Positions 42,511 to 58,145 of a DNA stretch of 64,000 nucleotides are shown piece after piece. Positions within the stretch are counted from its first letter, which is position 1; each line of letters starts with the position of its first letter. Source of the stretch: Cryptomeria japonica (lineage: Eukaryota > Streptophyta > Pinopsida > Cupressales > Cupressaceae); NCBI RefSeq assembly GCF_030272615.1, contig NC_081407.1:268290075-268354074 (forward strand), written 5' to 3'. The translations under genes were made by a program, and so were the position numbers. The notes under the pieces were generated by a model, which did no database searches, was not told the origin of the DNA, and worked only from the letters and a program-made list of their open reading frames with translations.

Positions 42511-44389
42511 CACGTGGTGGGGCTAGCCCGCGACGTGGGCATGGGTTAGATTATATTAAAAATATGTTCTTCTCTTTAAAAAACAAAACAAAAAACAATT
42601 TAATATAAACTAAACTATCCCCTGTTCAATTCACGGGGCACACACACAGTGCCAGAATCCCAAATAAGAAAGGATATTCTTCAATAAGGTAAATGGTAAA
42701 TTGATAACACACAAGAGCCCCAATTATATAAAATTTTTGGGCAACATAAGAAGAATTTAAAGGAAATGAGAAGGATTTGATAAATTTCTTCACTTCCATT
42801 ACATAGGAAGAATTCCTTGCATCTTGCAAGAGGCAAATAACCAATTTTTGCCAACATAAGCCCCAAATCTTGGGCAAATAGAAAATAGAAAACACACGGG
42901 AATCTAGTTCTATTCCTTTCTATACCAAATAGAAAAGATAATTCAAGAACTTGATTTTGCAAGAACAAATAACAAACAACAAATAAAAAGATGAACCATT
43001 TCCTTCCCATATGCACACATTTGATATGAATTCAACAAAATCATCAATAACAGCTACTATTCCTTTCAATCCAACATTCAACAAGAATCCACAAAGAGAT
43101 TTTCAATTTTCAAACACACGGGAAGCAACTTAAACATTCAAAATATAATTTGCAAAACAAGAAGAGAGTTTCCAACCTTCAAGCAATTCTAGGAAGCAAC
43201 TTGAGGAAGAGTTTCCAATCTTTCCAACCAAATCCAAATCCAAGTTCCTCCTTCCAAATGATTTTTCCAAATTTTTCATTCAAAAATCTGCCTCCCTCTT
43301 CCTGTGAACTCCTTGGAATATATGGGAAAAAATATATTTCAACCTAAACTTTCTAGGTTAAAAGTTTTCTCCACCAATCAGATTTAACTATTTAAAAAGT
43401 AAAAGCAATCAGATTTACCTTTTTCCATAAACAATTCTTTTCCAATGAAATAAAATACAAAAGTCAAATGGAAAGGTAAAAAGAAAAAGCTTTTATTTAT
43501 TTTATTTTCTATTTTCCATGATACTTTATTTCAACACAAGCATTTAAAATTTAAATGGCAAGGCAAATACTTATTTCTTTCCCCAATATAATAATACAAC
43601 TTTAACACAATAAAATAAGCCAATTTAACCATTTAGTTCTAGCAACTCATTTATTTAATTAAATCAATAATCTCAAGAGCATAATAATTAACTAATTACA
43701 CCAACACGAAAATAGCATCATTCACTCAATTAAACAACTAATCAAGTAAACAAAACATGCAAAACGAGGAATGATCAAATGACGACTCATCAATGACAAA
43801 ACCAAAGCTCTATGACTCGCATACCGGTCAAATGGGAAGGACGACGAACTGATAATACTCACATGAGTGTGACTGCGGGTCAAGTTAGGGTCCAACAACT
43901 ATCTCCTCCACTCCCATCAGACAAATAAGGCATGCTTAGACTTGTGAAACTAGGTGGAGTTGATACCTCATACCTACCCAGTACTTGTACCTGCAATGTT
44001 CAGTAACAACAAACCACACATGCATATAGACAAATATATAAACAGACATGACACACACACCAATGAAGGAGAATCATGACATTCCCTGTCTCACCGGAGT
44101 GAGTGAAGGAAAATCATCCCCTCACATCCCATACACTTGCAAAAACGCAACATAAAGATAACACATCACACATATATAAGGTAGAAGTGTCAGTCCATGA
44201 TAATGATCCATAAAAATAACATTAATCATAAGCACTGAGATACTGCATGAAAGCATACACCACAAATCCAGATAAAGCTTGAAATAACATCACATAAAGT
44301 CTGAATTAATATACAATAATGTTCCACTGAACAGTCAATTGAAGTCAAACATAAATAGAAAAAGAGTCTGATCGAGAAGGGGTATTACA

Positions 44390-45010
44390 ATTAGAGTCAA
44401 GGTGCAAATATTATTGATTTGTTTGTTGTTTAATATGTTTGCTTATTTTTTACTTTTATTATTATTTTCATATCGCATTTTATTCTATTGTTAAAAATGT
44501 ATTTTTATTCTAGAAGTATCTTCAATAGTTTTAAATTATATTAATTTTTAAAATAATTATTAGTAAATGTTTTAATTTTTTACATTTAATTATTAGTAAA
44601 TGTTTCAATAATTGTGTGACATGTCAGTTATTCCGAACAAGTTTCCGTAGGTGGTGAAATTTTTCTCTTGGCATTCACATTTAATTTGACGATAGGATAT
44701 TCTTTGGTGGAGGAACTCCCCACCAAGAAATTGTCTCATGAGGGAACCAATATGTTAAAACAATTTTCTAAGCCATGTTTGTGTGACATGTTAGTTATTC
44801 CGGACAAGTTTCCGTCGGTAGTGAAATTTTTCCCTTTGCATTCACATTTAAGGAGCTCGTTGAACTTTTCACATTCTATATGCATTAGCAAAAGAAACCC
44901 GTTACTTATTTTAATTAAATGCTTCTTTAGATAGCCTATCACTTCCGTATGTAACGCAAAATCGACAGAGTATTGGGTTACATGGATTCCTCTCTTTGTT
45001 AAAGTTTAGA
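44390..45010 (+). pseudogene. Array block A, first copy (C-terminal-like exon)
   Basis: Homologous to 50195-50760, 55040-55520 and 58270-58860. The protein-like part (about 44668-45005) includes KKLSHEGTNMLKQFSKPCLC, FPLHSHL, NFSHSICISKRNPLLILIKC and a final TEYWVTWIPLFVKV. One stop interrupts it near 44934. Conservation over four copies suggests it was once an exon, perhaps the last of the upstream gene copy that the Tekay element separated. Confidence 0.45.
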
Positions 45011-46440
45011 ATATATTTAAAAAGATTTATTTGATTGTTTTTAGTGTTTAATGCAATAACATAAAATATGAAAGTTGTGATTTTTTTATTGATTTTAAAT
45101 TGGAGAAACCAAGATTTTGTATATTGAAATTGACAAGATAAGGATTTTATATTAGCAGTAGAAAATTTATAAAGAATTATAAATATTTCATTTAGGGGAG
45201 AAAAGTTACAAGGAGTTTATGGGGATTATTTTGTTTTTTAAAAAAATTGTGAAGTTTTAAAGAAGTATGATATAGTAATAATATAAACAATAATATAATA
45301 ACAATAAAAAAAATAATAATAATATTATAATATAATAAAAATATAGATATAATATTAATAATGAAATAAAATATATTAATTATTATTTTTTTTTAAAAAG
45401 GTGGCAATGCCACTTAATATATTTTATTTATATAAAGTTGATTCAAAGAGCTCCCAGAGAAAAGAGTTAGTAAGAAAAACTCCGATCCTTGCTCTACAAT
45501 ACATAGAAAGGTTGTGAGATTCAAATCTCAAATATGACAAAAAATACAATATCTTATAAATTAAATATATTAATTATTATTATATACATATAATAAAAAG
45601 TAATATAATGATAGTATAATAGTAGATATAATAAAATAATATTATAGTCATAATTGTAGTTAGAGTTAGGGTTAATGTTAGTGTAACATTATTATAAAAT
45701 TGTCTATTTTTTAAAATAAATAATAAATAATAAATAATAGAGATCATGATCTTAAATTTTTTAAATATATAATGTTATTTTTTTTCCAATTACAATTTTT
45801 ACATATGTTTCTTTTTACCTTTTTTTTTAAAGACAAAAAAAATCATCCTATTTCATGGGAAAGAGCTTGAGAGCCCTAACCCTAAGACTATAATTTACAT
45901 TTTTTTTTTGTTTCCTTTTAGTTATTAAGAATTAATAAAAATTTCATAGTTTTACATTTTTAAAAGAAATACAAAAGCTCGAAGAAACGTAAGGAAAATA
46001 GAAAAATATAAAAATCATTTCAATGGATATTTTTTTAAAGGTGAGATTAGGTAGAGGGTGAAAAAATCTTTTTAAATTATTGATTATTTATAAATATTTG
46101 TGGTATTAAAATAATCTTTTTAATGATTTGATATTTTTATATTGAAACTATATAATTATAAATAAGTAAAAGCAATTATGTGAATAATTTTTTAAAATAA
46201 TAATATTAATTTTTAATTAAAATAAATATTAATTAATTATATATAGAATTAAAATAAAAAATCAAAATTTGATTTAAGTTTGAAAATATTATTTAGTTTG
46301 AAAATATAATCATCTAAATAATATTTTCCTTTGTATAAAATAAATTAATTTTATCATGTTATAAAAATATAAAAATTAACGATGATTAAAATTTTTAATT
46401 ATAATTTTTTAACTATTATATAAAATCATTTAAATTTTTA
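45011..46440. other. AT-rich spacer of the array
   Basis: Very AT-rich, with poly-A/T runs, a GTTAGAGTTAGGGTTAATG segment (about 45660) and no open frame of note. The same spacer recurs before each first exon. Confidence 0.6.
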
Positions 46441-46484
46441 TTTTATATATTGGGTTTTAAAAATATGAAAATGTAATAGAGGCT

Positions 46485-47160
46485 ATGGACATCCAACAAA
46501 GCATAATGGTAGTGAGAGTTTTACCAAATATTGTAATTGTAATTGCTTTGATAGACATGATATAAATTACTATCGGCGTACTCATCTTATCTATTGTAAA
46601 AATTATATGTCTACAATATTAAATATATAGTAATTAACTAAGATATAGTGTCTCATGTCGGATAAATTTAATGATGCTTCTTGAAAAAATTTCTATGTTT
46701 GTCAGAAATTTTTGGTCATTGGAAAATGTTACATGTGTTTTCATATGAGGGTTATGCAATTACCCTATTAGCTACAATGACGACCTTCCCAAATTTAGTA
46801 AGTGTACCACTTGTGGCTGTTGGGGACAGTAAGGTCACAACAAATATGCATTATTTCATATTTATGATAGCCTACTTTTTTGCAGTAGTTTCCTTGTCAG
46901 TTCTAACAATACTTTCTCTAATGAAAAAATATTTTTGTTTTCCATTTCGATCTAGTTTGATGGTAGAGCTATTTTATTTTTTTGCACTTTGCATCAGAGT
47001 GGTCTCTATTGAAGGGGTCATCCTTTTTATGCCAGCGAAAGGAGAAAAAAAGGCCTTTCTATGTTTTCATGGGAATAGAAATGACAATAATACTTTATGA
47101 TATCGCACGCTCGAACCTAGTGATAGGTGATATATTTTACTTAAAAAACAAAAACTTAAT
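46485..47160 (+). pseudogene. Array copy 1: first exon and four-span membrane exon
   Basis: First exon 46485-46565: ATG, hydrophobic VLPNIVIVIALIDM, then a stop unless spliced earlier; GTAATT follows CCAAATATT. The membrane exon (about 46700-47100) has four hydrophobic spans: ITLLATMTTFPNLVSVPLVA, FIFMIAYFFAVVSLSVLTIL, a segment around VELFYFFALCIRVV, and one around FYVFMGIEMTIILYDIA in a shifted frame. A conserved loop reads TTNMHY. A one-base shift near 47055 breaks it. Homology is lost after about 47160. Confidence 0.5.
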
Positions 47161-48327
47161 GACCAACAGGAATTCAACATCACAATTTACTAAAACATAC
47201 CATCCATGTTAAAGTTTGAATCATTGCCAAAAAGTTAAATCTCAACAAGATGACCTATTTTTTTGGGATTATTTTAGAAAATTGTCCAGAACTGTCATCT
47301 AGATCCATGATCAAAGTAGGTTAATGGGACATCAAATATGCTAGTTACAATTGTAAATTAACAAGGGGGAAAAAATATCATGAGAGTAGTTTCTTTTATG
47401 CTCAATGTTTAAACGTGTTTGCACTTTTGATTGCATACTGACAAATTTTTCTAATGTTGTCTTTGAAGAATAACATTTGTTCTTATATGTGTAACTCGTA
47501 TCTATTACAATATTTGAGTATTCTGTCATTAACTATCATGTAGGCTATTTTTTTCTGACAAAACATGAATGCATTGGTTTTATCTCACACAGTCTGTTCT
47601 TGATCTTGCCCCAAATGCTACAAGTTGTTATTTTGGCCAACGCACATTTCTTACTATTGGGTGCAAATTGTCATTTTCTCTCTACATGAGCAAAAAGTTT
47701 GGTTGTTCAACACGAAATCCCAACAACAACCTAATACCTAGGAAGTTGAATGCACAAACATGCCAAGTTTTATCGCTACAACAATAAAAAAAAATAATTT
47801 TTTTTACGTTAGTTGGTTCCCTAGAGGTGCCACTTCCTCACACTCGCTGGGCTGCTAAGGCACACATTAAGCTGATGGTCGGGCCCACTTTATCTCATGC
47901 ATGTTTCCCTATTTGAATGGCTCAGGAACACAATGATTACATATGCCTAGGCAAACACCCAAGGTAACGACTGACTTTATCTGATGCTTTTTTCTGTCCT
48001 TTCTACATTCTGGTTTGCCCTTCCAATTTATATGCTCAAAGTAGGGTAAAAGGAGCACTATTAATTTAAGATAATTTATTTCTCATCAAGTAAGCCTTAG
48101 CATCTGTGCGAAACAAAATCTTCAAAGCATTACAACAGACTAGAAGTAGAACAAGTAGATTTTGGAAGGTATCCATTAACATGGACAACGTCGAGATAGG
48201 CATTAATGCAGAATGAGAGAAGATTGAAATATTAATAGGGACATTAACGTAGAAGAAGTAAAAGATTACAACATCAATATGGGCATTAATTTGGAGCATG
48301 AAAATGCCGAAGCTGTAGTAGAAAACG
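47161..48327. other. Sequence unique within the array
   Basis: About 1.2 kb that has no counterpart in the other units. A plus-strand frame of 72 codons (47569-47787) has no motif. Just before 48328, an open stretch (MGINLEHENAEAVVENG) joins in frame to array copy 2. Confidence 0.35.
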
Positions 48328-50163
<1,836 letters not shown>

Positions 50164-50194
50164 TTTAAGGCTAGGATTAGAGATAGGGTTTTGT

Positions 50195-50760
50195 TAGAAT
50201 TAGGGTCAAGGTGCAGATATTATTGATTTGTTTGTTTTTAATATGTTTGCTAATTTTTCATTTTTATTATTATTTTCATATTCCATTTTACTCTCTTGTT
50301 AAAAATGTATTTTCATTCTAGAAGTATCTTCAATAGTTTTAAATTATATTAGTTTTTAAAATAATTATTAGTAAATGTCTCAATTTTTTACATTTATTTA
50401 TTAGTAAACATTTCAATAATTAGATTATAGGCTATTCTTTGGGAGAGGAACTCCCTATAGGTAAATTGTCTCATTTGGGAAAAAATCTCTTAAAACAATT
50501 TTCTGAGCCTTGTTTGTGTGACTTGTGAGTTATTCTAGACAAGATTCCGTTGGAGGTGAATTTTTTCCCTTCGCATTCACATTTAATGAACACGTTGAAC
50601 TTTTCACATTCTATACACATTAGCAAAAGAAACCCGTTACTTATTTTAATTAAATGCTTTTTTAGACAACCTATCACTTTCGTATGTAACGTGAGATCGA
50701 CCGAGTATTGTGTTACATGGATTCCTCTCTTTGATAAAGTTTAGCATATATTCAAAAAGA
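50195..50760 (+). pseudogene. Array block A, second copy
   Basis: Parallel to 44390-45010. Readable part: NFSHSIHISKRNPLLILIKC then FFRQPITFVCNVRSTEYCV and WIPLFDKV (50550-50744), open over 64 codons without the stop seen in the first copy. No motif recognised. Confidence 0.45.
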
Positions 50761-51821
50761 TTTATTTGATTGCTTTTAGTGTTTAATGCAATAACGTAAA
50801 ATATGAAAGTTGTGATTTTTTTATTGATTTTAAATTGGAGAAACCAAGATTTTGCATATTGGAATTGACAAGACAAGGATTTTATATTAGCAGTAGAAAA
50901 TTTATAAAGAATTGTAAATGTTTCATTTAAGGGAGAAAAGTTACAAAGAGTTTATGGAGATTGTTTTATTTATTAAAAAAAATGAAATTTTATAGAAGTA
51001 TGATATAGTAATAATATAAACAAATAGTATAATAAAAATATTAAAATTTTAATAATGTTATAATATAATTATAATATTATTATAATATTAATAATGATAG
51101 TATAATAGTAGTTATAATAAAATAATATTATAGTCATAATTGTAGTTAGAGTTAGGGTTAATGTTAGTTTAAGGTTATTATAAAATTGTCTATTTTTTTT
51201 GAATAAATAATGTATATCATGATTTTAAATTTTTTAAATATATAATGTTCTTTATTTTTCAGATACAATTTTTACATATGTTTTTTTTACTTTTTTTGTA
51301 AAGACCAAAAAAATTATCCTATTTCATGGGAAAGAGCTTGAGATTCGTAACCCTAAGACTATAATTTACATTTTTCTGTTTCCTTTTAGTTATTAAGAAT
51401 TAATAAAAATTTCATAGTTTTACACTTTCAAAAGAAATACACAAGCTCGAAGAAAGGTAAGGAAAATAGGTGAAGATAAAAATCATTTCAATGGATATTA
51501 AAGCTATATAATTATAAATAAGTAAAACAAATTATATGAATAACTTTTTAAAATAATAATATTGATTTTTAATGGAAATAAACATTAATTAATTATAAAT
51601 AAAATTAAAAAAAAATTAGATTTTGATTTAAGTTTGAAAATATAATCATCTAAATTATATTTTCCTTTGTATAAAATAAATAAATTTAATCATGTTATAA
51701 AAATATATAAATTAATGATGATTAAAATTTTTAATTATAATTTTTTAACTATTACATAAAATCATTTAAATTTTTTATTTTATATATTGGGTTTTAAAAA
51801 TATGAAAAAGTAATAGAGGCT

Positions 51822-53440
51822 ATGGCTGTCCAACAAAGCATAATGGCAGTGAGAGTTTTACCAAATATTGTAATTGTAATTGCTTTGATAGACATGATAT
51901 AAATTACTATCGACGTACTCATCTTATCTACTATAAAAATTATATATATACAATATTAAATATGTAGTAATTAGCTGACATATAGTGTCTCATGCAGGGT
52001 AAATTTAATGATGTTGCTTGAAAAAATATCTCTGATTGCCAATTTTTTTTTGTCATTGGAAAATGTACATGTGTTTTCATATGAGGGTTATGCATATACC
52101 CTATTAGCTACAATGGCGGCCCTCCCAAATTTAATAAGTGTACCACTTGTGGCTATTGGGGACAACAAGGACACAACAAATATGCATTATTTCATATTTA
52201 TGATAGCCTACTTTTTTGCAGCAGTTTCCTTGTCAGTTCTGACAATACTTTCTTTGATGAAAAAAATATTGTTGTTTTCCATTTGATCTAGTTTGATGGC
52301 ATAGCTATTTTTCTTTTTTGTACTTTGCATCAGAGTGATCTTTGTTGAAGGGGTCATCCTTTTTATGCCAGTAGAAGGAGAAAAATAGGCCTTTTATGTT
52401 TTCATGGGAATAGCAATGGCAATAATACTTTATGTTATCGCATACTGGAACCCAGTGGCAGGTTTAATATATTTTACTTTGAAAAACAATGCTTAATTGT
52501 GATTAGCAATTTTAGTTCACACAATTTTTTGTTTATGTAGATTTTTTTTTTGCATTTTTCTCAATAGATTGCTCGATGCAAGAGCCTTCCTCTACTATTC
52601 GTTGCTCAATGCAAGAGCATTTTGCTATTTTTTTATTAATGGAAGATTCTTTTTAGGAGGGGAGTAATAAATTTTGCAAGGCCAACAAGGCAAGGTGAAG
52701 ACTGAACTATTTTGCAAGGCACATGGTTATGATTTTCCATTTTGGAATGTTCGTGATTGCACAAGGCTTCCCCATTAGACCCCATAAGAATTCAAGAGGC
52801 AGTAGCGGACATAATTATCTATGTTTGGCTACTTAGGGCATTTACTCTACTTTTTGTAATAGTCCCAAAAACTTATCATCTTTGTATATTTAGAAGCATT
52901 TTTTCTAGTCCCATTTTTGAAAGAATGACATGGAATTATTCTTGCTTCCAACTTAGAGAATGACCAAAAACAACAGGGATATATTAAAAAATGGCAATCC
53001 ACTTCCTAGCCCATGAATAGTCCCAAAATATGTGACATTTTCATGAATGTTGTTTATAAGTTTTTTCCAGGGAGATTTTTTACAGTTAATTACAGATTTT
53101 GGGCTTGAAAATATTTGGAAAATAGAATCTATATATATTTTGATTTTCAGTAACATTATTTTTTATGTTTTACTTCATAGTGTCAATTTGCAAGCATTTT
53201 CAACATAGTATGTATTTATAGAAACATGGTTTCTATTGGCAGGGAAAAATATTAAATTTTATTTTTTGGATGATGGATTGAAAGAATTTAAGGAAGAAAT
53301 TAGATTTTTAGTTTTTTTAAAATCTATATGTTTAGCTTTCAAGAGTGTCAATTGATTTGTCAATTGGAAGGGCTTCAAGACTTATTAAGTTTTTATCGTA
53401 TTCTAGAATGAGAAAGACCAACGTGTTATATTAACATCAC
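51822..53440 (+). pseudogene. Array copy 3: first exon, membrane exon and fifth-span exon
   Basis: First exon 51822-51902 (MAVQQSIMAVRVLPN). Membrane exon 52008-52480 with YTLLATMAALPNLISVPLVA and FIFMIAYFFAAVSLSVLTIL. It is broken by a one-base shift near 52262 and a TAG near 52387. The exon ends at CCCAGTGGCAG before GT. Fifth-span exon about 52757-52963 (IIIYVWLLRAFTLLFVIVPK). The unit is cut at about 53440, where a partial copy 4 begins. It is the most complete unit up to the fifth span. Confidence 0.5.
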
Positions 53441-53454
53441 TATTATAGAAAAAA

Positions 53455-54990
53455 CATTATTGTTTTCCATTTCGATCTAGTTTGATGGTAGAGCTATTTT
53501 TCTTTTCTATACTCTGCATTAGAGTGATCTTTATTGAAGGGTTCATCCTTTTTATGCCAGCGGAAGGAGAAAAAAAGGCCTTTTTCTGTTTTCATGGGAA
53601 TAGCAATGGAAGTAATACTTTATGTTATCACATGCTCGAACCCAATGGAAGGTAATATATTTTACTTTGAAAAAGAATTCTTAATTGTGACTAGGAATTT
53701 TAGTTCACACATTTTTTTGTTTATGCAGATTTTTTTTTCTGCATTTTCCTCAATACATTGCTCAATGCAAGAGCCTTCCTCTACTATTCGTTGCACAATG
53801 CAAGAGCCTTCTTTTGTTATTAGTTGCTCAATGGAAGATGCTTTTTAGGAGGGGAGTGATATATTTTGCAAGGCCAACAAGGCAAAGTGAAGACTGAACT
53901 ATTTTGCAAGGCCCATGGTTATGATTTGCCATTTTAGATTGTTCGTGATTGCACAAGGATTCCTCATTAGACCCCATAGGAATTCAAGAGGCAGTAGTGG
54001 ATAAAATTAGCTATGTTTGGCTACTTAGGGCATTTACTCTATTTTTTGTAACAAACCCAAAAACTTATCATCTTTGTATATCTGGTAACATTTTTTCTGC
54101 TCATATTTTTTAAAGAACAACATAGAATTATGCTTGCCTCAAACTTAGAGCATGAACAAAAACAATAGGGATATATTTAAAAATTGCAGTCCACTTCTAG
54201 CTCATGAATAGTCCACAAATATGTGACATTTTCATGAATTATTATTTTTTTTTTCAAGGGAGATTTTCTATAGTTAATTACAGATTTTGGGTTTGAAAAC
54301 ATTTGGAAAATAGAATCTATATATATTTTGATTTTCAGAAACATTATTTTCTATTTTTTACTTGATAGTGTCAACTTGCAAGCATTTTCACCATAGTATG
54401 TATTTATAGAAACACGGTTTCTATTGCTAGGGAAAAATATAAAATCTTATATTTTCGATGATGGATTGAAATAATTTAAGGGAAAATTTGGAGACCTTTT
54501 TTTAAGTTTTTTTTAAATCTATATATTTAGCTTGCAAGAGTGTCAACTAATTTGTCAATTGGAAAAGCTTCAAGACTTAAAAAGTTCTCAGCATATTCTT
54601 AAAGACCAACATGTTATATTAACATACTTTTGCATTTGAAAGAGATGTCTTTGAATTTTGAAAGCATTTTTGTTGTTTGCTTTTTGAGTTTTTAACAAGC
54701 TATTGCTGTGTGTGAAAAAATTAATTTCGATGCTATCAATGTTCAAGCATGTTTACATATGCAATTGTTATATTTTTTTGCTTTGTCAATTTGTTAGTGT
54801 TTTCTTCCTGGTTTTGGCCTCTACTGTTGTAATACACTCAAAGTTGTATGAATATTTAACCCACTTATGTTATAAAAGTCCAACGATTTACCAATTTAGC
54901 CATTCCCATTCAATAAGAGTATATCCAAAATTCTTTTGGAAGAGTTTATGGGTATTTGATATTATCCAAAATTATTATATTTTTTAATAT
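53455..54990 (+). pseudogene. Array copy 4: partial, from third span to sixth-span block
   Basis: Starts inside the membrane exon at about 53455. A frame of 104 codons (53534-53848) runs from the third to fourth spans through what is a donor site in other copies into an 11-residue repeat (CSMQEPSST / CTMQEPSFV). Fifth-span remnants lie at 53950-54150. The sixth-span block is 54703-54987 (FLLCQFVSVFFLVLASTVVI). Confidence 0.45.
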
Positions 54991-55039
54991 TTTCAAATTT
55001 ATAACATTTAATATAGTTTAAGGCTAGGATTAGAGATAG

Positions 55040-55520
55040 GGTTTTGTTAGCATTAGGGTCAAGGTACGAATAATATTGATTTGTTTGTTTTTAATATGTT
55101 TGCTTATTTTTCACTTTTATTATTATTTTCATATTGCATTTTACTCTCTTATTCAAAATATATTTTTATTCTAGAAGTATCTTCAATATTTTTAAATAAG
55201 ATTAATTTTTAAAATAATTATTAGTAAATGTTTCAATTTTTCAGATTTAATTTATAGCAAATGTTTCAATAATTGTGTGGCGTGTCAGTTATTCCGAACA
55301 AATTTCCCTAGGCGGTGAAATTTTTCCCTTAGCATTCACATTTAATTAGTCGATAGGCTATTCTCTAGGGGAGGAACTGCCCACCAAGAAATTGTCTCAT
55401 TCAGGAACCAATCTCTTAAAACAATTTTCCAAGCCTTGTTTGTGTGACGTGTTAGTCATTTTAGACAAGTTTCCATCAAAGGTGAAAATTTTCCCTTTGC
55501 ATTCACATTTAACGAGGTTG
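55040..55520 (+). pseudogene. Array block A, third copy, truncated
   Basis: Homology to the other A blocks runs to TTCACATTTAACGAGG at about 55515, then jumps to spacer sequence, so the conserved SKRNPLLILIKC part is deleted. Confidence 0.45.
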
Positions 55521-56155
55521 TAAATCATTATTTTAAATTTTTTAAATATTTAATGTTCTCTATTTTCCAAATACAATTTTTATATATGTTTCTTTTTATT
55601 TGTTTTAAAAGACCAAAAAAATCAACCTACTTCATGGGAAAGAGCTTGAGAATCCTAACCCTAAGAAAGGTAAGGAAACTAGGTAAAGATAAAAATCATT
55701 TCAATGAATATTTTTTTTAGTTGAGATTAGGTAGAGGGTGAAAAAGTCTTTTTAAATTATTGATTATTTATAAATATTTATGGTATTTAATTTAAAAAAA
55801 ATCTTTTTTAAATGATTTGATATTTTTATATTAAAGCTATATAATTATAAATAAGTTAAAGCAAATATATGAATAACTTTTTAAAATAATAATATTAATT
55901 TTTAATGAAAATAAACATTAATTAATTATATATAGAATTAAAGTAAAAATCAGATTTTGATTTAAGTTTGAAAATATAATCATCTAAATTATATTTTCCT
56001 TTGTATAAAATAAATTAATTTTATCATGTTATAAAAATATATAATTTAATGATGATTAAAATTTTTAATTATAATTTTTTAACTATTATCTAAAATCATT
56101 TAAATTTTTATTTTATATATTGGGTTTTTTAAAATATGAAAAAGTAATAGAGGCT

Positions 56156-58145
56156 ATGGACATCCAACAAAGCATAATGACAATGAGAGTTTTACCAAAT
56201 ATTGTAATTGTAATTGCTTTGATAGACATGATATAAATTACTATCGACGTACTCATCTTATCTACTATAAAATTATATATCTACAATATTAAATACATAG
56301 TAATTAGCTGACATATAGCACCTCATGCAAGGTAAATTTAATGATCTTTCTTGAAAAAATATCTATGATTGCCTGAAATTTTTTATCATTGGAAAATGTT
56401 ATATGTGTTTTCATATGAGGGTTATGCATATACCATATTAGCTGCAATGACGGTCATCCAAAATTTAATAAGTGTACCACTTGTGGCTGTTGGGGACAAC
56501 AAGGACACAACAAATATGCATGATTTCATATTTATGATAGCCTACTTTTTTGGGCAGTTTCCTTGTCAGTTATAACAATAATTTCTTTAATGAAAAAATA
56601 TTGTTGTTTTCCATTTCAATCTAGTTTGATGGCAGAGCTATTTTTCTTTTCTGTACTCTGCATCAGAGTGATCTCTATTGGAGGGGTCATCCTTTTTATG
56701 CCGGTGGAAGGAGAAAAAAAGGCCTTTTATGTTTTCATGGGAATAGCAATGGCAATAATATTTTATGTTATCGCACGCTCGAACCTAGTGGCAGGTAATA
56801 TATTTTACTTTGAAAATATTACTTAATTGTGATTCAGAATTTTAGTTCACATAATTTTTTGTTTATGTAGATTTGTTTTTGTATTTTCCTCAATACATTT
56901 CTCAATGCAAGAGCCTTCCTCTACTATTCGTTGCTCAATGCAAGAGCCTTCTTCTTCTATTTATTGCTCAATGGAAGATGCTTTTTAGGAGGGGAGTAAT
57001 ATATTTTGCAAGGCCAACAAGGCAAGGTGAAGATTGAACTATTTTGCAACGCACATGGTTATGATTTGCTATTTTACAATATCTGTGATCGATGAAGGCT
57101 TCCTCATTAGACCCCATGGTAATTCAAGAGGCAGTAGTAGACATAATTATCTATTTTTGCCTACTTAGGACATTTACTCTACTTTTTGTAATAGTCCCCA
57201 AAACTTATCATCTTTGTATATCTGACAACATTTTTTCTAGTCCTATTTTTGGAAGAACGACAAGGAATTATTCTTGTCTCAAACTTAGCGCATGACCAAA
57301 AACAATAGGGATATATTAAATAAAAATTATAGTCTACTTCCTAGCCCATGAGCAATCCCAAAATATGTGACATTTTCACGTATCTTGTTTATAATTTTTT
57401 TTCTAGGGAGATTTTCTACAGTTAATTATAGATTTTGGGCTTAAAATCATTTGAAAAATAGAATCTATATATATTTTGATTTTCAACAACATTATTTTCT
57501 ATTTTCACTTGATAGTGTCAATTTGCAAGCATTTTCATCATAGTATGTATTTATAGAAACATGGTTTCTATTGGCAGAGAAAAATATAAAATTTTATATT
57601 TTAGATGATGGATTGAAAGAATTTAAGGGAGAAATTGCAGACCTTTTTTTAGTTTGTTTAAAATCTACATATTTAGTTTGCAAGAGTGTCAACTAATTTG
57701 TCAATTGGAAGGGCTTCAAGACTTATGGAGTTTTTATTATATTATAGAATGAGAAAGACCAAAGTATTATATTAAAATCATTATTGCATTTGAAAGAAAC
57801 ATCTTTGAATTTTCAAAGCATTTTTGTTATATTTTTTTGAGTTTTTAACAAGCTATTGTTGTGTGTGAAAAAAATGATTTTGATGCTATCTTGATGTTCA
57901 AGCATGTTCTACATATGCAATTGTTATTATTTTTGCTTTGTCAATTTGTTAGTGTTTTCTTCTTGGTTTGGGCCTCTGCTATTGTAATATACTCAAAGTT
58001 GTACGAGTAATTGACCCACTTTTTAAAATAAAAATCCAATGATTTACCAATTTAGCTATTTCCATCCAACAAGAGTGTATCCAAAATTCTTTTGGAAATG
58101 GTTTTAGGTATTTGTTATTATCCAAAATTATTATATTTCTTAATC
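56156..58145 (+). pseudogene. Array copy 5: first exon to sixth-span block
   Basis: First exon 56156-56236. Membrane exon 56369-56826 in two frames with a shift near 56560: YTILAAMTVIQNLISVPLVA and FIFMIAYFFGQF, then MSVITIISLMKKYCCFPF, ELFFFSVLCIRVISIGGVIL and FYVFMGIAMAIIFYVIA. Fifth-span exon 57092-57295 (IIIYFCLLRTFTLLFVIVPK). Sixth-span block about 57900-58145, damaged. The second half of the membrane exon is the cleanest of all copies. Confidence 0.52.

Larger units (their letters stand above)
36290..44389 (-). mobile_element. Tekay/Del-like Ty3/Gypsy element, 3' part deleted
   Basis: Minus strand: 5' LTR (40466-44389), initiator tRNA-Met primer site, gag from 40311, protease, then RT up to about 36290, where it is cut. 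RNase H, integrase, chromodomain and 3' LTR are absent. LTR ends TGTAATACCCC...GGCATTACA and LTR length near 3.9 kb fit Tekay-type chromoviruses. A Copia LTR (37100-38583) interrupts it between protease and RT. Its right end lies inside the first repeat unit of the membrane-protein array: the bases after 44389 match the array at about 50195 onward. Confidence 0.85.
40466..44389 (-). repeat. Tekay-like 5' LTR, 3.9 kb
   Basis: On the minus strand it starts TGTAATACCCCTTC at 44389 and ends GGGGCATTACA at 40466. Only one LTR is present. It holds a (CA)n tract (42118-42175) and a palindrome-rich GC cluster (42290-42510). Open frames inside (for example near 42626-43016) have no homologues I recognise and are taken as chance. 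Confidence 0.85.

Noticed and set aside
42626-43016. Hydrophobic open frames in the Tekay LTR
   Set aside because: Overlapping frames inside an LTR, no homologues recognised; AT-rich sequence readily gives Phe/Leu-rich chance frames.
45655-45680. Telomere-like TTAGGG in GTTAGAGTTAGGGTTAATG (also near 51145 and 59185)
   Set aside because: Only single units occur within a conserved array spacer; there is no telomeric tandem run.
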